The position numbers were made by a program, and so were the translations under genes. This document shows, piece after piece, positions 53,485 to 64,000 of a DNA stretch of 64,000 nucleotides. This stretch comes from Cylindrotheca closterium (lineage: Eukaryota; Bacillariophyta; Bacillariophyceae; Bacillariales; Bacillariaceae), in the NCBI GenBank assembly GCA_933822405.4, contig CAKOGP040002436.1, forward strand, positions 50,624 to 114,623, read 5' to 3'. Position 1 is the first letter of the stretch; the number at the start of each line of letters is the position of its first letter. The notes under the pieces were generated by a model. That model was not told the origin of the DNA, did no database searches, and saw only the letters and a list, made by a program, of their open reading frames with translations.

Positions 53485-56400
53485 ATGCCCGACGATAGAA
53501 AGAAAATGCTCAAAACTGGTGTTCTTCTTATGGTTGCCGTCATCCTGGGTGTTGCCGTTTTTTCTTACGCCAGTGTCGCGAGTGCAGGTGGTCAGGATGG
53601 TCCTCATGCTGTCGTGGGAAGCGTTGAATCAGCACGGACCAACATAAACATGTCCACTGTGGCTCAAGTTCCTGACAATTTGACTCAAGATGCTTCCTTC
53701 GGTGGTGGGGATGGTGCTCAAGCAGTCGTGGGACATCCTTCCTTTGCTGAAGTCACCGATAGGGGAAATATCGAACCAGCACAAGCCAACATTAAAATGT
53801 TGTCTCATACCAAGAGTGGTATGCCCATCATGACTATGGTGCCTGACGATTTGACACAAGACGCTACCTTTGGGGTCAGTTTCCGAACTCGCATTTCAGA
53901 CAATCGCGGCATGGCCACCATTACTGAACACTCGGTTCAAGCTGGATCCAAGGCATACCCGGTTAGGGACCCCATCAATCGACTACGAGCTGGATCCTTG
54001 CAGACACATCTGGAAACTTGGTCCGACCTTGATCGTACCAGTTTTACCATGGCCTCTCGTAACTTAAAGGATTTCAAGAACTCCATGGCAGTGATGTTGG
54101 ATGGTATCTTTCATCCATTGTTGGGAGATGTTCACTACGAATGGATCTACCGTCAAGAGGGATGGAGACTTGAAACCAACGAGGATCAAACAAATCTATA
54201 CATTAGCGGGTAAGTACTGACGCGTACGACAGACCTTCCGTTACAGAGACAAAGCCCGAAGTTTCGTTCATGTAGCTTTCCCAAATGAATGCAATCTCAC
54301 ACTATTACTTTTGCTACTTCAGAAATGCCTACAATCGTGCCCGTGCTGCCCAAATGTTCCCCGACGTAGTATTGGATCACTTTGTTTACAGCCGGCTCTT
54401 CAAGGGACATACCTATGGATACAATCCCAAGGGATTGTGGAACGAAACTCTTTCCGGAGCTCGTGACCACATGATCAAATTCTATAACTCGTGGTACCAA
54501 CCATCCAATGGACGCGTTTTCTGTTATGGTGCTCCCGAATATATCAATGCTTGTTTGGATGCTGTTGATGAGGCTGTCACTCGCATGTTGAATGATCAAG
54601 CCAAAAAGTTGGAAGAGAACGGAGGTATTTCTATCCTGGAGGAATTGGGTGTCAGTTTGCCGGAAGACTCCAAGGTCGATTTCAAAAAGCTCAATTCCAT
54701 CAACTCGGTCGAAGAACGGGTTCCATATCCCAGCTATGACCGACGTGAACGACGTGGTGACTTTCGCCTCTCCATTTCATGGGTTCTCAACGACAAGCCA
54801 ATGGATAGGCGTACCGAAGTAGCCTGGTACTTGATTTGGGAAATATTGGCTGGACCCTCGGGCTTCTTAAGCCCTGATCCCATGTCACAAATCGATACTA
54901 ACCTCCAACAATGGGTCATGACCATAGGAGTCAGCGGTCTTCCCACCGAAGCTGCGGCGGGTGAGGCCCGTACCAACATTACAAACATGCTGGGCGAACT
55001 TTCTCAAAACGGCTTTGATCACGAGGTCATGGCGATCGGATTAAACGAGGTGGAATTCATGTTGCGTGACATGAACACTCCTGATGGTTCTCCACTAGGT
55101 GTCCACATGTTCAAGACAGTCATGCGCAAGTGGAACTACGACTTGGATCCTACCTTGGCTTTGACTCAGATGGACGAGTTCAAATCTCTTCGAGCTCAAT
55201 TGGAAGACCCAGATAATCTTGAGGGAATGGAGTTCATCTTGGAATTGATGACGAAGGGACTTTCCAATAATACTGCTCAAGCCATTGCTACCCTTTATCC
55301 TAGTAAAGAGTTGCGAATCAATGCTGAAAATGTAAGCAGTTGGTGATTTGGAGTACAATTGTGGTGCAGAGCTTTGCGTTAACGATTCGAAATGTTGCTC
55401 ACAATTCCTAAATCTTTTTCAGAACGAGTATAAGTGGTTGAGGTTGCACGAATCCGACGAAGACTGGTACAAGGCCAATCGAACCGAGTTCATCCGTCAA
55501 ACTGCCGAATTCCACCGCGTCGAGCAACAAGGTGAATCCGAAATGGACATCGCCACCATTCCACGCTTGTCGCCTAAGGATGTGCCAAAGAAAGCATTTG
55601 AAATTCCCACCAAAGTTACAGAAGGCGTTTTCGATTCCGACCTGACCATGATTGAGAACATTGTTCCCGACTCAAATAACATTACCTATGTGGATTTCAC
55701 CATTGATATTTCGGTCATGCCCTTTAAGGATGTCATCTTGCTTCCGCTCATTTGTCGTTTGCTTGTTTTTGCTGGCACTGAGCACAAATCCGATTGGGAG
55801 ATTCAAGATCAAATTGACCTGTACACTGGAGGATTGACCATCGAACCACTTGTGGAAGAAGTCTACGAGTTCCAAGAAGATTACGGATATAAGGTTGCCA
55901 GTGGCAAGCACATGATCACCAAGCTTTTGGTCCGCACGTCTTGCCTCGCCGAAAAGGGATGTGGTGAAGCCTTTAACTTGATCAAGACTGTCATTTACGA
56001 CTCGGTGATTGACGAGCGTGAAAAGATCATTGACATTCTCCACAGCATTGTAGAAGATATGGAAGATGATGTTCAGCGCAATGGCAATGCTTACCTATTT
56101 CAAAGCATCCAGTCTCGATACACCTTGCCTGGATTCATCCGAGAACAATGGTTTGGAATCACTCAACTCTACAAGGCCCGTGCTCTCCTTAAAGACGGTG
56201 CTAACTACTCGAGATGGTGGGAGAAGTTTTTCACACGACTCTTGATAGCACATGACGCCATCAAGCGCACTCACCACTCCGGACTATTGTTGAGTATCAC
56301 AGGCGACGAGAAGGCTATCAAGGACATTGGTGATGCGGTTCGTACATTTGTCAAGGATACGCTTCCGCCTGCTGCTCAGAGGACCCCATTCCCTGATTTT

Positions 56401-57096
56401 GCCAAGGTAGAGCACCCCTGGGTGGTTAACGGCAACTTGACGATGAATAAACGGTACGCACAAAATCTCGCTTTTTTAATTCCAACATTGGCGAATGATG
56501 TTGCAATGGGAGGACTCTTGTTTCAACCAGGAGAGCACATTAGTGGAGCTCATATGGCTGCTGTTCAATACTTGGGAGGCTTCTTTTTGAACGAAAAAAT
56601 CCGCTCCAATCTTGGCGCTTCGCAAGCTTGGGCACAATTGGATATGGATTCTGGGGCTTTGATTTATTACAGCGAGACAACGCCGAGTATGATATCGACA
56701 TTCAAGATCTTCCGTGATGCTGCTGGTTGGGTGCAGCAACAAATGGACGGGCACAAAAGTTTAGCAGTAGAAGCACAAGCCGCAATTATTGGAACGGTTG
56801 GCAAGATAGATGGAAGTGCCCTTCAGCCGGATGATGTCAGTCATGTTGCTCTTCTTCAGTTCTTGAAGCAAGACACTAAGGAAGGAAGAAAAAAATTGAG
56901 GGAGGAAGCCTTGCAGGCTACAAAAGAGGACTTTATCTTCGTTGCCAACAGACTTGCCAGTTGGGGTGGTGAAAGTATTTATGTCATGACGAATGAAGGG
57001 TCACTCGACCAGTTTAACAGCATCACATCGGGCAGCATTACACCGTGCACTCTGGTGGGTCCGAGTTCCACTTATTGTTCAAACTACCACCAGTAG
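53485..57096 (+). CDS. Presequence protease-like M16C protein with altered active site, membrane-anchored
   Basis: Three exons: 53485-54209, 54323-55331 and 55423-57096; 1135 residues. A hydrophobic helix (TGVLLMVAVILGVAVFSYAS) near the N-terminus predicts membrane anchoring or secretion, followed by two copies of a short region around DNLTQDASFGGG-VVG. The remaining length aligns with PreP/Cym1. GSKAYPVRDPINRLRAGSL, DRTSFTMASRNLKDF and YRQEGWRLET are clear. But the zinc site HxxEH is TITEH here (residues 145-149), losing the first His, and the C-terminal GGAYG substrate-binding loop reads NLGAS. The protein is likely unable to cleave peptides in the normal way and may act as a chaperone, decoy or binder. 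It is intact along its whole length, so it is not a pseudogene. Confidence 0.85.
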
Positions 57097-57670
57097 TTGT
57101 ACTGTTCTTTAGTTTTATAATAATCTTAGCATTCTATATGTTGGAATTGCTCTCTTGGAGACCATTCATTGGAAACTCCTTGATAGAAGCAGTTCGACAC
57201 GTCCGATCGGACAGACGGACAAATGTCCGTTTTGATCCGTTTATTCGGGGGATTCCTATGAGTCGGTTTTGCAGGGAATCTGAAAACATGGAATTGTGCG
57301 CTTGGACTATCAAACGTCTGAGCGCCACGAAAATCCCATACTGAATCCTGCGGGAGTTCGGTACGTGGGTTTTGTACCGGCCTTTCTGGATTGCATAACA
57401 TCCAGTAAAGTTTTGGGAAATTTGAGTTTTCGTGCAAGGCTTTTGCTTTGCCCATTCCATGTAGATAACAAGTCTTTTAGAATAGTTATTTCCTGTAGAG
57501 ATGATTATTTCCTATTAGGCGGACCGGAGATCGCTATGGACGGTGCCTCTGCATGATGGGTCGCATGCTGGCACGGCTGGTTGGCAATTATGGCTTGATG
57601 GGCCACAACGTTATCAATCGGTTTGGACGAAGACAAGCAATCTGATGTCCGCCAGAACCAATTTCCAACA
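57097..57670. other. Intergenic stretch
   Basis: No gene recognised. An inverted arrangement around 57195-57225 (CGATCGGACAGACGGACAAATGTCCG) contains a short GGACAAATGTCC palindrome. Otherwise featureless. Confidence 0.35.
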
Positions 57671-58010
57671 CTATACATCATTAATATCAATGTCAAAAGC
57701 CTCGTCGCCACCTCCCAAGTATTCTTCCAGCCCCTTCACGTCTGTAATTCCTTCTGGATACAATTGGACTTCAAAATTCAAAGTAGCAAAAGGTGAACAA
57801 TGACGTCTCCATTGGCTTTGCGATAGCCTTCCGATCCGTACCCATAATCCGAACGAATCAAGATGACGGACCACTTGCCAGGCTTCATGGTAGCCAATCC
57901 AATTTCCATGCCCTTGATGAGCTTGTTGGATCCCAATTCATAGGAGTATTTGGGATTAGAATCAAACATGTGCCCATACTCTAACGTAGACGAAAGCTCG
58001 AGAACAAATC
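57671..58010 (-). pseudogene. FKBP-type peptidyl-prolyl isomerase fragment, frameshifted
   Basis: In one minus-strand frame, GHMFDSNPKYSYELGSNKL continues with GMEIGLATMKPGKWSV and DYGYGSEGYRKANGDVIV, typical FKBP sequence. The natural ending (PFATLNFEVQLYPEGI) is in another frame; a one-base loss around 57797-57802 explains the switch. Sequence upstream of FDSN also looks frameshifted. No start codon with an FKBP N-terminus is present. Either a decayed gene or sequencing errors. Confidence 0.6.
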
Positions 58011-58285
58011 ATTGGATTCCTTTCATCATACTGACGACGGTCGATTGCTCAGCAACACGTTTATCGAACTTGTGTGCAAGTATACGTCAAGAAATAAGGT
58101 TTATTTCTTTCCTTCAATACTCTTTCATCAAGTTCTTCGGCGTCCTCGGCGAAGAGTGGTAGATCCCAGTTGCGATCTACGAAAACTGCCTGTGTCTGTT
58201 GTCGTCCCACGCACTTTCACACCTGACCTTCAGTGATCCTCCGTCTTCTCTTTTCCGTCGTGCCATCCCTGATTGCAGCCTAATC

Positions 58286-59925
58286 ATGAAGTTCCTGACT
58301 GATGCTTTCGCGTCGGATCACCGAACCCGCGGACAAAGCTTCTGGGATCAACTCACTGGTCTGCCCCATAAAGATTCCCTCATCCATGATCACATCATCA
58401 ATTCTCGGCGAGGAATGTGTTTGGATAAAACCATTCATCAGTCATTCGGCCACCCTGTCACGGATACCACCAAACCTGGATATCAGGTGACGTGCCCCGA
58501 AGATTTTGAACCAGAAGATCAACAAATGGAGGAATTGGAACAACAATTCGACCAGTGGAACGATCCTACTTTGACTTTTGCCCACCGCATGAAAAATGGA
58601 GAAACAATGTCTCCTGGTTTTGCCCTTTTGGTCAGGAAAGGAGAAGATGGACAGCCATGTCAAATCATGTTTATTTCCAATCCGGTCTTGACCAAGCCAG
58701 ATGTAATGGAACCCAATACTTTTGGAGCTCCGGCTCCCTTTGGGGAAATTGTCAATAATGATCTTGCGCAAAAGTATGTAGGTGATCCTACAAAACGGAC
58801 CCATTGTCTTTTGGGATTGCTGTCCGGACATACTTTTGCCTCTTATGGAATCGGCAATCGTATCGAATTTTCAAACTCTCTCCTTCCCGTTTTGATGACA
58901 GACGGAGCTGCGATTAGAAATAAACCTTTAAACCGTGATGATTGGAAAATTCTGTTCTTTCCCGCAATGTCTGCTTGTCCTGTGGGATTTGTTTGGCCGG
59001 CGAGTGATGGTTTCGAGGCCTTTCAAGAGAGTATTACCAATCGGAAAAAAATATTCACTGGTCTTCTTCACCTATTGACGTCAAGGAAGACTATCATTGA
59101 AAATTGGTTCACTGCCGTTAAGGCCAGTCCTGCAAGTTTTGCGGTCCCAGTGGTGGATGCTCTGCCGTTTTGGTCCTGCTTTCCCACTGAGCATGACCCA
59201 GTCGACGCCTGTGTTTTGGATGTGGCCTTACTAGCCCCATTCCAAGAACAAATGGATCGTTTCCTTCAGAGCCACTTGATGCAACTCATATACAGAAGTG
59301 GATCCTTACCTACGTCGACTCTTGGGTTCAAGATGCGTGCCTGGGTCAGGATGCATAATATGCGCGTGGCGGAGTCTTATCCTTCTGCCTTGGGTATTAC
59401 TTTACCAGATGTCTGGAAGGTTTTGATTACAAAAACGATGGTCAAGTTGCAGTGAATATCGTTTGCACTGCTCTTGAGTACCGCATCAAACACCAATTTG
59501 GATCTTTCTTGCAAGTTGGAGAACTTCAGCGTGACCTACGGTCTGTGATGAACAGTGACTTTGTCAAAAGCAGTTATAATATTGCTACTTGGGGAGTGGA
59601 TCCTGACAATGCTCAACCTCCAGGAACATCTAAACGATTTTCTTTGCTGGCGTTCCTTCCGTGCGTTTTGGAAAATCTTTCTTCTGAATATCTCCCACGT
59701 GACGGTCTTACATGGCAGCAGATGAAAGAATTTGCAATGGTGACATACTATCACTTTGCACTTTTGGGATGCACAAATCCGACATCGGACAACGGTGATT
59801 ATGACGATTCACTATTTCGGAATTCCCTTTTTGGCCATTGTTTGGGATACATCTGTCAATGCGTTCAAAACACAAACTTGGGACGTTGGTGGGATCAGAC
59901 GCCGGCGCAGTGTACTGCTGAGTGA
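58286..59925 (+). pseudogene. Gag-like region of the retroelement
   Basis: A 389-codon frame from ATG 58286 to TGA 59455, continued in the next frame (59452-59925), so one frameshift splits the original product. The sequence is rich in short alternations of hydrophobic and charged residues, with EDQQMEELEQQFDQWNDP near the start. No zinc knuckle is visible. Called gag-like only because of its position before RT. Confidence 0.5.
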
Positions 59926-61387
59926 ACTGTTCTATCTCTTGAAGAAGTTTGTTGACCATCGTATTGGCCATGATGTGGAAAACTATGGTATTGGTGATGC
60001 CTGGCCCACAAATGCCTCTGTCACTTTGCTGGCTTGTTTGAAAGAACCCCGCGTCCTTCCAGAGACAGGTATTCCGACCATGTTGGATCCTATACGGGCG
60101 AAATTCAACTCTGCTGGTCTTCTTCGATTTGACTTTCTTCATGGTGATTTCATCCGTTGGTTGGGTGGAGAATATGTCAATTCAGCTCGTGACTTCAATG
60201 CCGAATGGGATGTCATCGACTCCACATTGCATAATCGCGAAGTTCCTGCTGAATATCCTCCACTAAAACTGGAAATGGCTTACCGTATCCAGACCGAGGG
60301 CGTTCCTATCAAGGCCAAATACACAACTCCGATGTCTGCTACTGTTCTACGTGAAGAATATGATAACCATCCTGCCGTTGCTGCCAATTTTTCGAAAGTC
60401 GAAGAGAAGTTTGCGAAAGAAGAATGGAAGGCCTATCACCTTCACTACTTACGGTTCGTCTTCCAATTTATTCCAGGATTGGTTATTAATCCCATCCAGT
60501 GGGTTTTTGACAAAGGCAAGGGCCGGATTTGTATTGATTGTTCCAATGGTCCTGACGACTTGGGATCAATCAACACCTACATCCCAAAACCGAAGCAAGA
60601 TGAAACCGGCGATGAGTGCCCACCCATTCACTACCAGTTCGCGTTCAAACGGTTCCTTTGTCAGATTCTCCGTATGCGCATCACCGAACCAACAAGTCCA
60701 ATCTTGGTTCATGCTGATGATGTCGAGGCTGCCTTTTGCCGAGTGCTTTATCATCCGGATGTGGCTGTGGCTTTCGCATATGTCTTTTCTGATTATTTGA
60801 TTGTCCCAGTGGGTCAAGTGTTTGGCTCGCGAAATGCTCCTTCTTTTTACTGTGTCCTTGCTGATCTGCGAGAGGTCCTGGCTATGTGTCGAGTCGACGT
60901 CCCTATGGACGAATTACATGATTTGGTTCAAAAATGTTCTATTTCTGTTGATACGACTACACCTTTGTGTACGGTGCCTGCGGATTCCCATCACCCACCA
61001 TTGTCTATGGATGAACTGCTACGGATATACAATGCCAGCTATGGTGATGACAATGCGGTCGCTGCCTTTGCTGCCCACATTGAACAAGCCATACATCATA
61101 GTGTGATGTCGGCCTTTGAGGTTTTTGGCCATGATCCACGTCAGGGTGACTGCCTTCAAGCGACAAAGTGGGAACCTGAGGTCACCGAAACCTTCTTGTT
61201 TTTGGGTTTTTGTATCAATACCCATGATATGACAGTCTCTTGGCCCCTTTACAAACGGGAAGATTTGCACTCGCAGTTGGTGGACATTCTTAGCGTTGTC
61301 CCCGTTGTGTCTCTCCTCGAGAAATGGCGAGGATTGTTGGCATTGTCAGATCCGCATCTGAAATTGCTCCATGGGGCAATTTCTTGA
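59756..61387 (+). pseudogene. Reverse transcriptase region
   Basis: RT landmarks: RICIDCSNGPDDLGSIN, LVHADDVEAAFCRVLY (first catalytic Asp), GSRNAPSFYCVLADLREVL, and YGDDNAVAAF for the YxDD catalytic pair. Then FLFLGFCINTHDMTVSWPL matches the post-catalytic thumb region of this clade. The frame ends at a stop at 61387, and the protein continues in the overlapping frame at 61324, so another frameshift has occurred. The 5' part overlaps the gag-like frame. Confidence 0.8.
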
Positions 61388-62286
61388 GTTTCAACTTGCA
61401 AAATGCACTGACACAAGCGGCCAAGAATGCTTTCTCAGACAAACGAAGATGGTGGACACGCTCCCGTATCTACCTATCGCAGGTGGCAGTTGCTATGATC
61501 AATCAAATGTTGGAAACATTACTGGAACCTGAGGAGAGTCCACTTTGGTCTCGTCCTATCCTGTTATACTTGGATCGTGATTATACCCACCGCGCGTACT
61601 CCGATGCCAGTTATGGGGGTTTGGGTGGTTGGAGTGCGGACTTCAGTTTCCTTTGGCGCTTGAACCGTGACACTCTTGTCGAAGCCGGTTTCGAGATGCG
61701 TGCCATAAAAATCTCTTCTACCGACCCAGCATCCATTGATGGCTTCTTGCATATCAACCCATTGGAATACTTGGGCGCCCTCATCAATCTTTGGATATGT
61801 ATAAAATGTGTGAAACTTCTCGGCCCCATCGATGGGGGCTATATCTTGGCTTTATTGATCGACAATACGACGGCTGTGTCGTGGATATCTACTGCATCTC
61901 GAACAAAAGATCCTCTTCTCCAGGGACTGACCCGCTTGGGTTCTGCATTGCTCGTTGAAGCCTCGCAACTACTAATGAAAGTTTGTCCTAAACATCATCC
62001 TGGAAACCAGAACGGAGCAGCGGACGCACTCAGTCGACCACAGCTTCAAGGAAAAGACCACAAGAATTCGTTGGCCTTCGTTATCGCGGAATGGTCCCAA
62101 CTACAGACATGTTGCATTTGCCTTCTGCCTTTCAAATTGCTGTCCAAGATTGCATCAACGCTGAAAGAACCACCGACAGGGGATCAGTACGGGCGCGTAA
62201 CGACAGATCTTTTGACTCTCAAGCCCAATTTTTTGCCGGTTGGTGCATCAGAAATGAACTTTCCGAGCACAATTTACAGAAGTTAG
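61324..62286 (+). pseudogene. RNase H region
   Basis: RNase H-type acidic residues: YSDASYGGLGGW (first Asp), INPLEYLGALINL (Glu), ALLIDNTTAVSWIS (Asp) and HHPGNQNGAADALSR, with His then the final Asp. The overall look is that of the DIRS/Ngaro RNase H. Past about 62100 the frame loses similarity, and the recombinase continues in another frame. Confidence 0.75.
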
Positions 62287-63363
62287 ATGACGCTGGTTGC
62301 ATTCTCGTTCTTGGCACTTATCTTCGTGATGTAAAACGGGGTGACAACAAACAAGAGAAAGCAGACTTGATGGCAGATACACTTCGTGCATATTTGTCTA
62401 CAGCTCACAAATACTTGCAACATCGCCTGGGCCGATCTATCAATGTTATGGATCCAGCATATGGTGGTAAACAGAATCGATATCACCCATTTCTCTACCG
62501 ACAGATCCATGATCGTGGTTGTTGGCAACAAAAGCATGAACGATACGAACCATTTACAATGGAAATGTTTCTTGCATTGCAATGATGGCTTGCTAGTGAA
62601 CCAGATCCAACCATAACCTTCCTTGGAAAGATACATTCTGTCTATGATTGGACCCGTCTCGGTATCTTCACTGGCTTTCGGGCTAGCGAATATTCTCAAG
62701 GCGACTTAGGTCATGGAGAATTATTCAACAAGATTCCAGACAAACATGATGTTCCAGAACAGTTCCGGGGCATGCCTCTTGCTATGATGGCTCAGGATTT
62801 TCGCTTCTTTGACAAGCACTATGTGTTAATCCCACACAAACATTTGATCACACGGTATAAACGTGGTGATGTTGTGTGGCTTGAACTTTGATGGAAATAT
62901 GATAAGAGCTCTTTCAACTTTGTGAAGAAACGCTTCAAAATCACAGGCCATCCTATCTACTGTCCCGTGGATGCCACTGTCTGCATCATTCATCGGTCGA
63001 CTCTTCTTGGTGTTCCCACCGCCTATCCTGTTGGCGTTTGGAGTTCCAACACCTCATCTTATCGCTTCTTGAAATCTAGGGAGGTTTCTGAGGTGATGCG
63101 CGGTTCGGTTGATATGGCATATCCCGACCCGAACCACTATTTGCGGATTAACCACCATCTTATTGTTCCTCATTCCAACCGTGTCACTGCAGCAGTGTGC
63201 TTACAAAAAGGTGGAGCCAATAATGACAAAATCGCGTTCCAATTACGCTGGCTTCCGAGCTCTGTGCCCACCTACCTTCGCGACTGCTTCCAATCTATTG
63301 GTGACACTGTTGGAACGTGTATTAGATACTTAGATTGGACTAGTCAGATTAAGGTAGCCTGGT
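62091..63363 (+). pseudogene. Tyrosine recombinase region, two internal stops
   Basis: One plus-strand frame carries a core-binding-like N-terminal part, then after a TGA at 62583 the active-site segment GIFTGFRASEYSQ (box I Arg, as in TGxRxSE of phage integrases). After a second TGA at 62889 come HHLIVPHSNRVTAAVCL (box II HxxR) and SVPTYLRDCF (candidate Tyr nucleophile). All expected catalytic residues can thus be pointed to, though interrupted. The frame ends VAW-stop at 63363, inside the first tandem unit. Confidence 0.7.
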
Positions 63364-64000
63364 AGGCGCAGCGGTTCGATTCCGTAATACCTTATATTTG
63401 ACATGGTAAGGTTATGGGATCGAGTCCTCGGTTCACATTGCCCTTGTCGATCTTGGAAATGAATGCCGACTGTCTGCATCGACAGGATAAAGATGGACGT
63501 GCGAGGGTTTCGACACCAGAAATGGGTGTGCGAGGCTGAAGGGCTATATCTAAGTATCGAATAAGGGAGGATGTTGGAACGTGTATTAGATACTTAGATT
63601 GGACTAGTCAGATTAAGGTAGCCTGGTAGGCGCAGCGGTTCGATTCCGTAATACCTTATATTTGACATGGTAAGGTTATGGGATCGAGTCCTCGGTTCAC
63701 ATTGCCCTTGTCGATCTTGGAAATGAATGCCGACTGTCTGCATCGACAGGATAAAGATGGACGTGCGAGGGTTTCGACACCAGAAATGGGTGTGCGAGGC
63801 TGAAGGGCTATATCTAAGTATCGAATAAGGGAGGATGTTGGAACGTGTATTAGATACTTAGATTGGACTAGTCAGATTAAGGTAGCCTGGTAGGCGCAGC
63901 GGTTCGATTCCGTAATACCTTATATTTGACATGGTAAGGTTATGGGATCGAGTCCTCGGTTCACATTGCCCTTGTCGATCTTGGAAATGAATGCCGACTG
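63308..64000 (+). repeat. 264-base tandem repeat array (over 2.6 units, continues beyond the window)
   Basis: Units start TGTTGGAACGTG at 63308, 63572 and 63836, exactly 264 bases apart and essentially identical. Each has TATTAGATACTTAG near its start and CTAAGTATCGAATA near its end, an imperfect inverted repeat (13 of 14), then AGGGAGGA. Each also holds the tRNA-like mini-fold described separately, a near-canonical B box at 63373-63383 (GGTTCGATTCC) and a second near-match at 63417-63427. Recent expansion is implied by the lack of divergence. Confidence 0.95.
63350..63394 (+). other. tRNA-like 45-base mini-fold, repeated in every unit
   Basis: TAAGGTA (63350-63356) pairs with TACCTTA (63388-63394) as a 7-bp acceptor-like stem. 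Inside are a D-arm-like hairpin GCC-TGGTA-GGC (63357-63367) and a T-arm-like hairpin with stem CGG/CCG and loop TTCGATT (63372-63384). There is no anticodon arm. The sequence looks like a tRNA that has lost its anticodon arm. The same bases recur 264 and 528 bases later. Confidence 0.6.

Larger units (their letters stand above)
58286..64000 (+). mobile_element. Degenerate DIRS-like tyrosine-recombinase retroelement and its right-end tandem array
   Basis: Successive regions, all on plus: gag-like (58286 to about 59925), reverse transcriptase (to 61387), RNase H (61324 to about 62200) and a C-terminal tyrosine recombinase (about 62150-63363). Recombinase instead of a DDE integrase, placed after RT-RH, is the diagnostic order of DIRS/Ngaro/PAT elements. 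Several frame changes and two in-frame stops show that the copy is decayed. No LTR, PBS or zinc-finger HHCC integrase was seen. A 264-base tandem repeat begins within the last codons of the recombinase frame and runs off the window. The left boundary was not identified. Confidence 0.75.

Noticed and set aside
53183..53647. 154-codon open frame before the M16C paralogue
   Set aside because: Overlaps the start of the real gene in another frame and has no recognisable content.
63308..64000. CRISPR array or Copia LTR (unit begins TGTTGG and ends near a purine run)
   Set aside because: Units are contiguous 264-base copies without spacers, and no primer-binding site, integrase or paired LTR is seen. 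A eukaryotic retroelement end explains them better.

Overview
The window looks like a nuclear contig from a diatom, most likely a pennate. This is inferred from several things: protein-coding genes with short GT-AG introns (about 70-195 bases); two DUF6824 domains (a family expanded in diatoms) in one gene; several pre-proteins whose signal peptide ends in an ASAFAP-like motif (AF or GF at the cleavage site), which marks plastid import through four membranes; a selenocysteine-type glutathione peroxidase; and a tRNA-Ala gene with a short canonical intron. Genes are dense, on both strands, and often arranged head to head. No bacterial operon structure is seen.

Layout. 1-5.3 kb: end of a 2OG-Fe(II) oxygenase, a calmodulin-lysine methyltransferase-like gene, a CRAL-TRIO/DUF6824 protein, and tRNA-Ala(TGC). 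6-15 kb: a broken segmental duplication. Two seven-transmembrane receptor genes alternate with an intact and a decayed copy of a plastid DUF4079 membrane-protein gene, and with an intact and a decayed copy of the 3' end of a beta-trefoil protein gene. A candidate non-autonomous DNA transposon sits between the first receptor and the DUF4079 gene. 15-27 kb: an RsmB-type rRNA methyltransferase, a copine, a JmjC-type oxygenase, a half ABC transporter, another 2OG oxygenase, and a Sec-type glutathione peroxidase. 27-41 kb: LtrA-like membrane protein, U1A/U2B''-like RRM protein, proteasome alpha5, RABL6-like GTPase (crossed by an assembly gap with duplicated flanks), FAM136A-like protein, a methyltransferase, an SDR, an AcuI/YhdH-type reductase, and V-ATPase subunit d. 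41-57 kb: a G-protein alpha subunit, VPS45, a 372-base gap, ribosomal protein uS14, a lipocalin-like protein, AP-1 gamma-adaptin, a fused Fpg/UNG DNA glycosylase, and a presequence-protease (M16C) paralogue that has lost key active-site residues. 57.6-64 kb: a frameshifted FKBP relic, then a degenerate retroelement with gag-like, reverse transcriptase, RNase H and tyrosine-recombinase regions (DIRS-like). This runs into a 264-base tandem array that continues past the window edge.

Functional themes: signalling (two receptors, a G-alpha subunit, a copine, a calmodulin methyltransferase), endomembrane traffic and acidification (AP-1, VPS45, V-ATPase d, RABL6-like), plastid proteins, and DNA repair. 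Most genes are independent housekeeping genes. The most unusual items are the Fpg-UNG fusion, the catalytically altered M16C paralogue, the receptor/DUF4079 duplication, and the tyrosine-recombinase retroelement with its tandem array, in which each unit carries a tRNA-like mini-fold.
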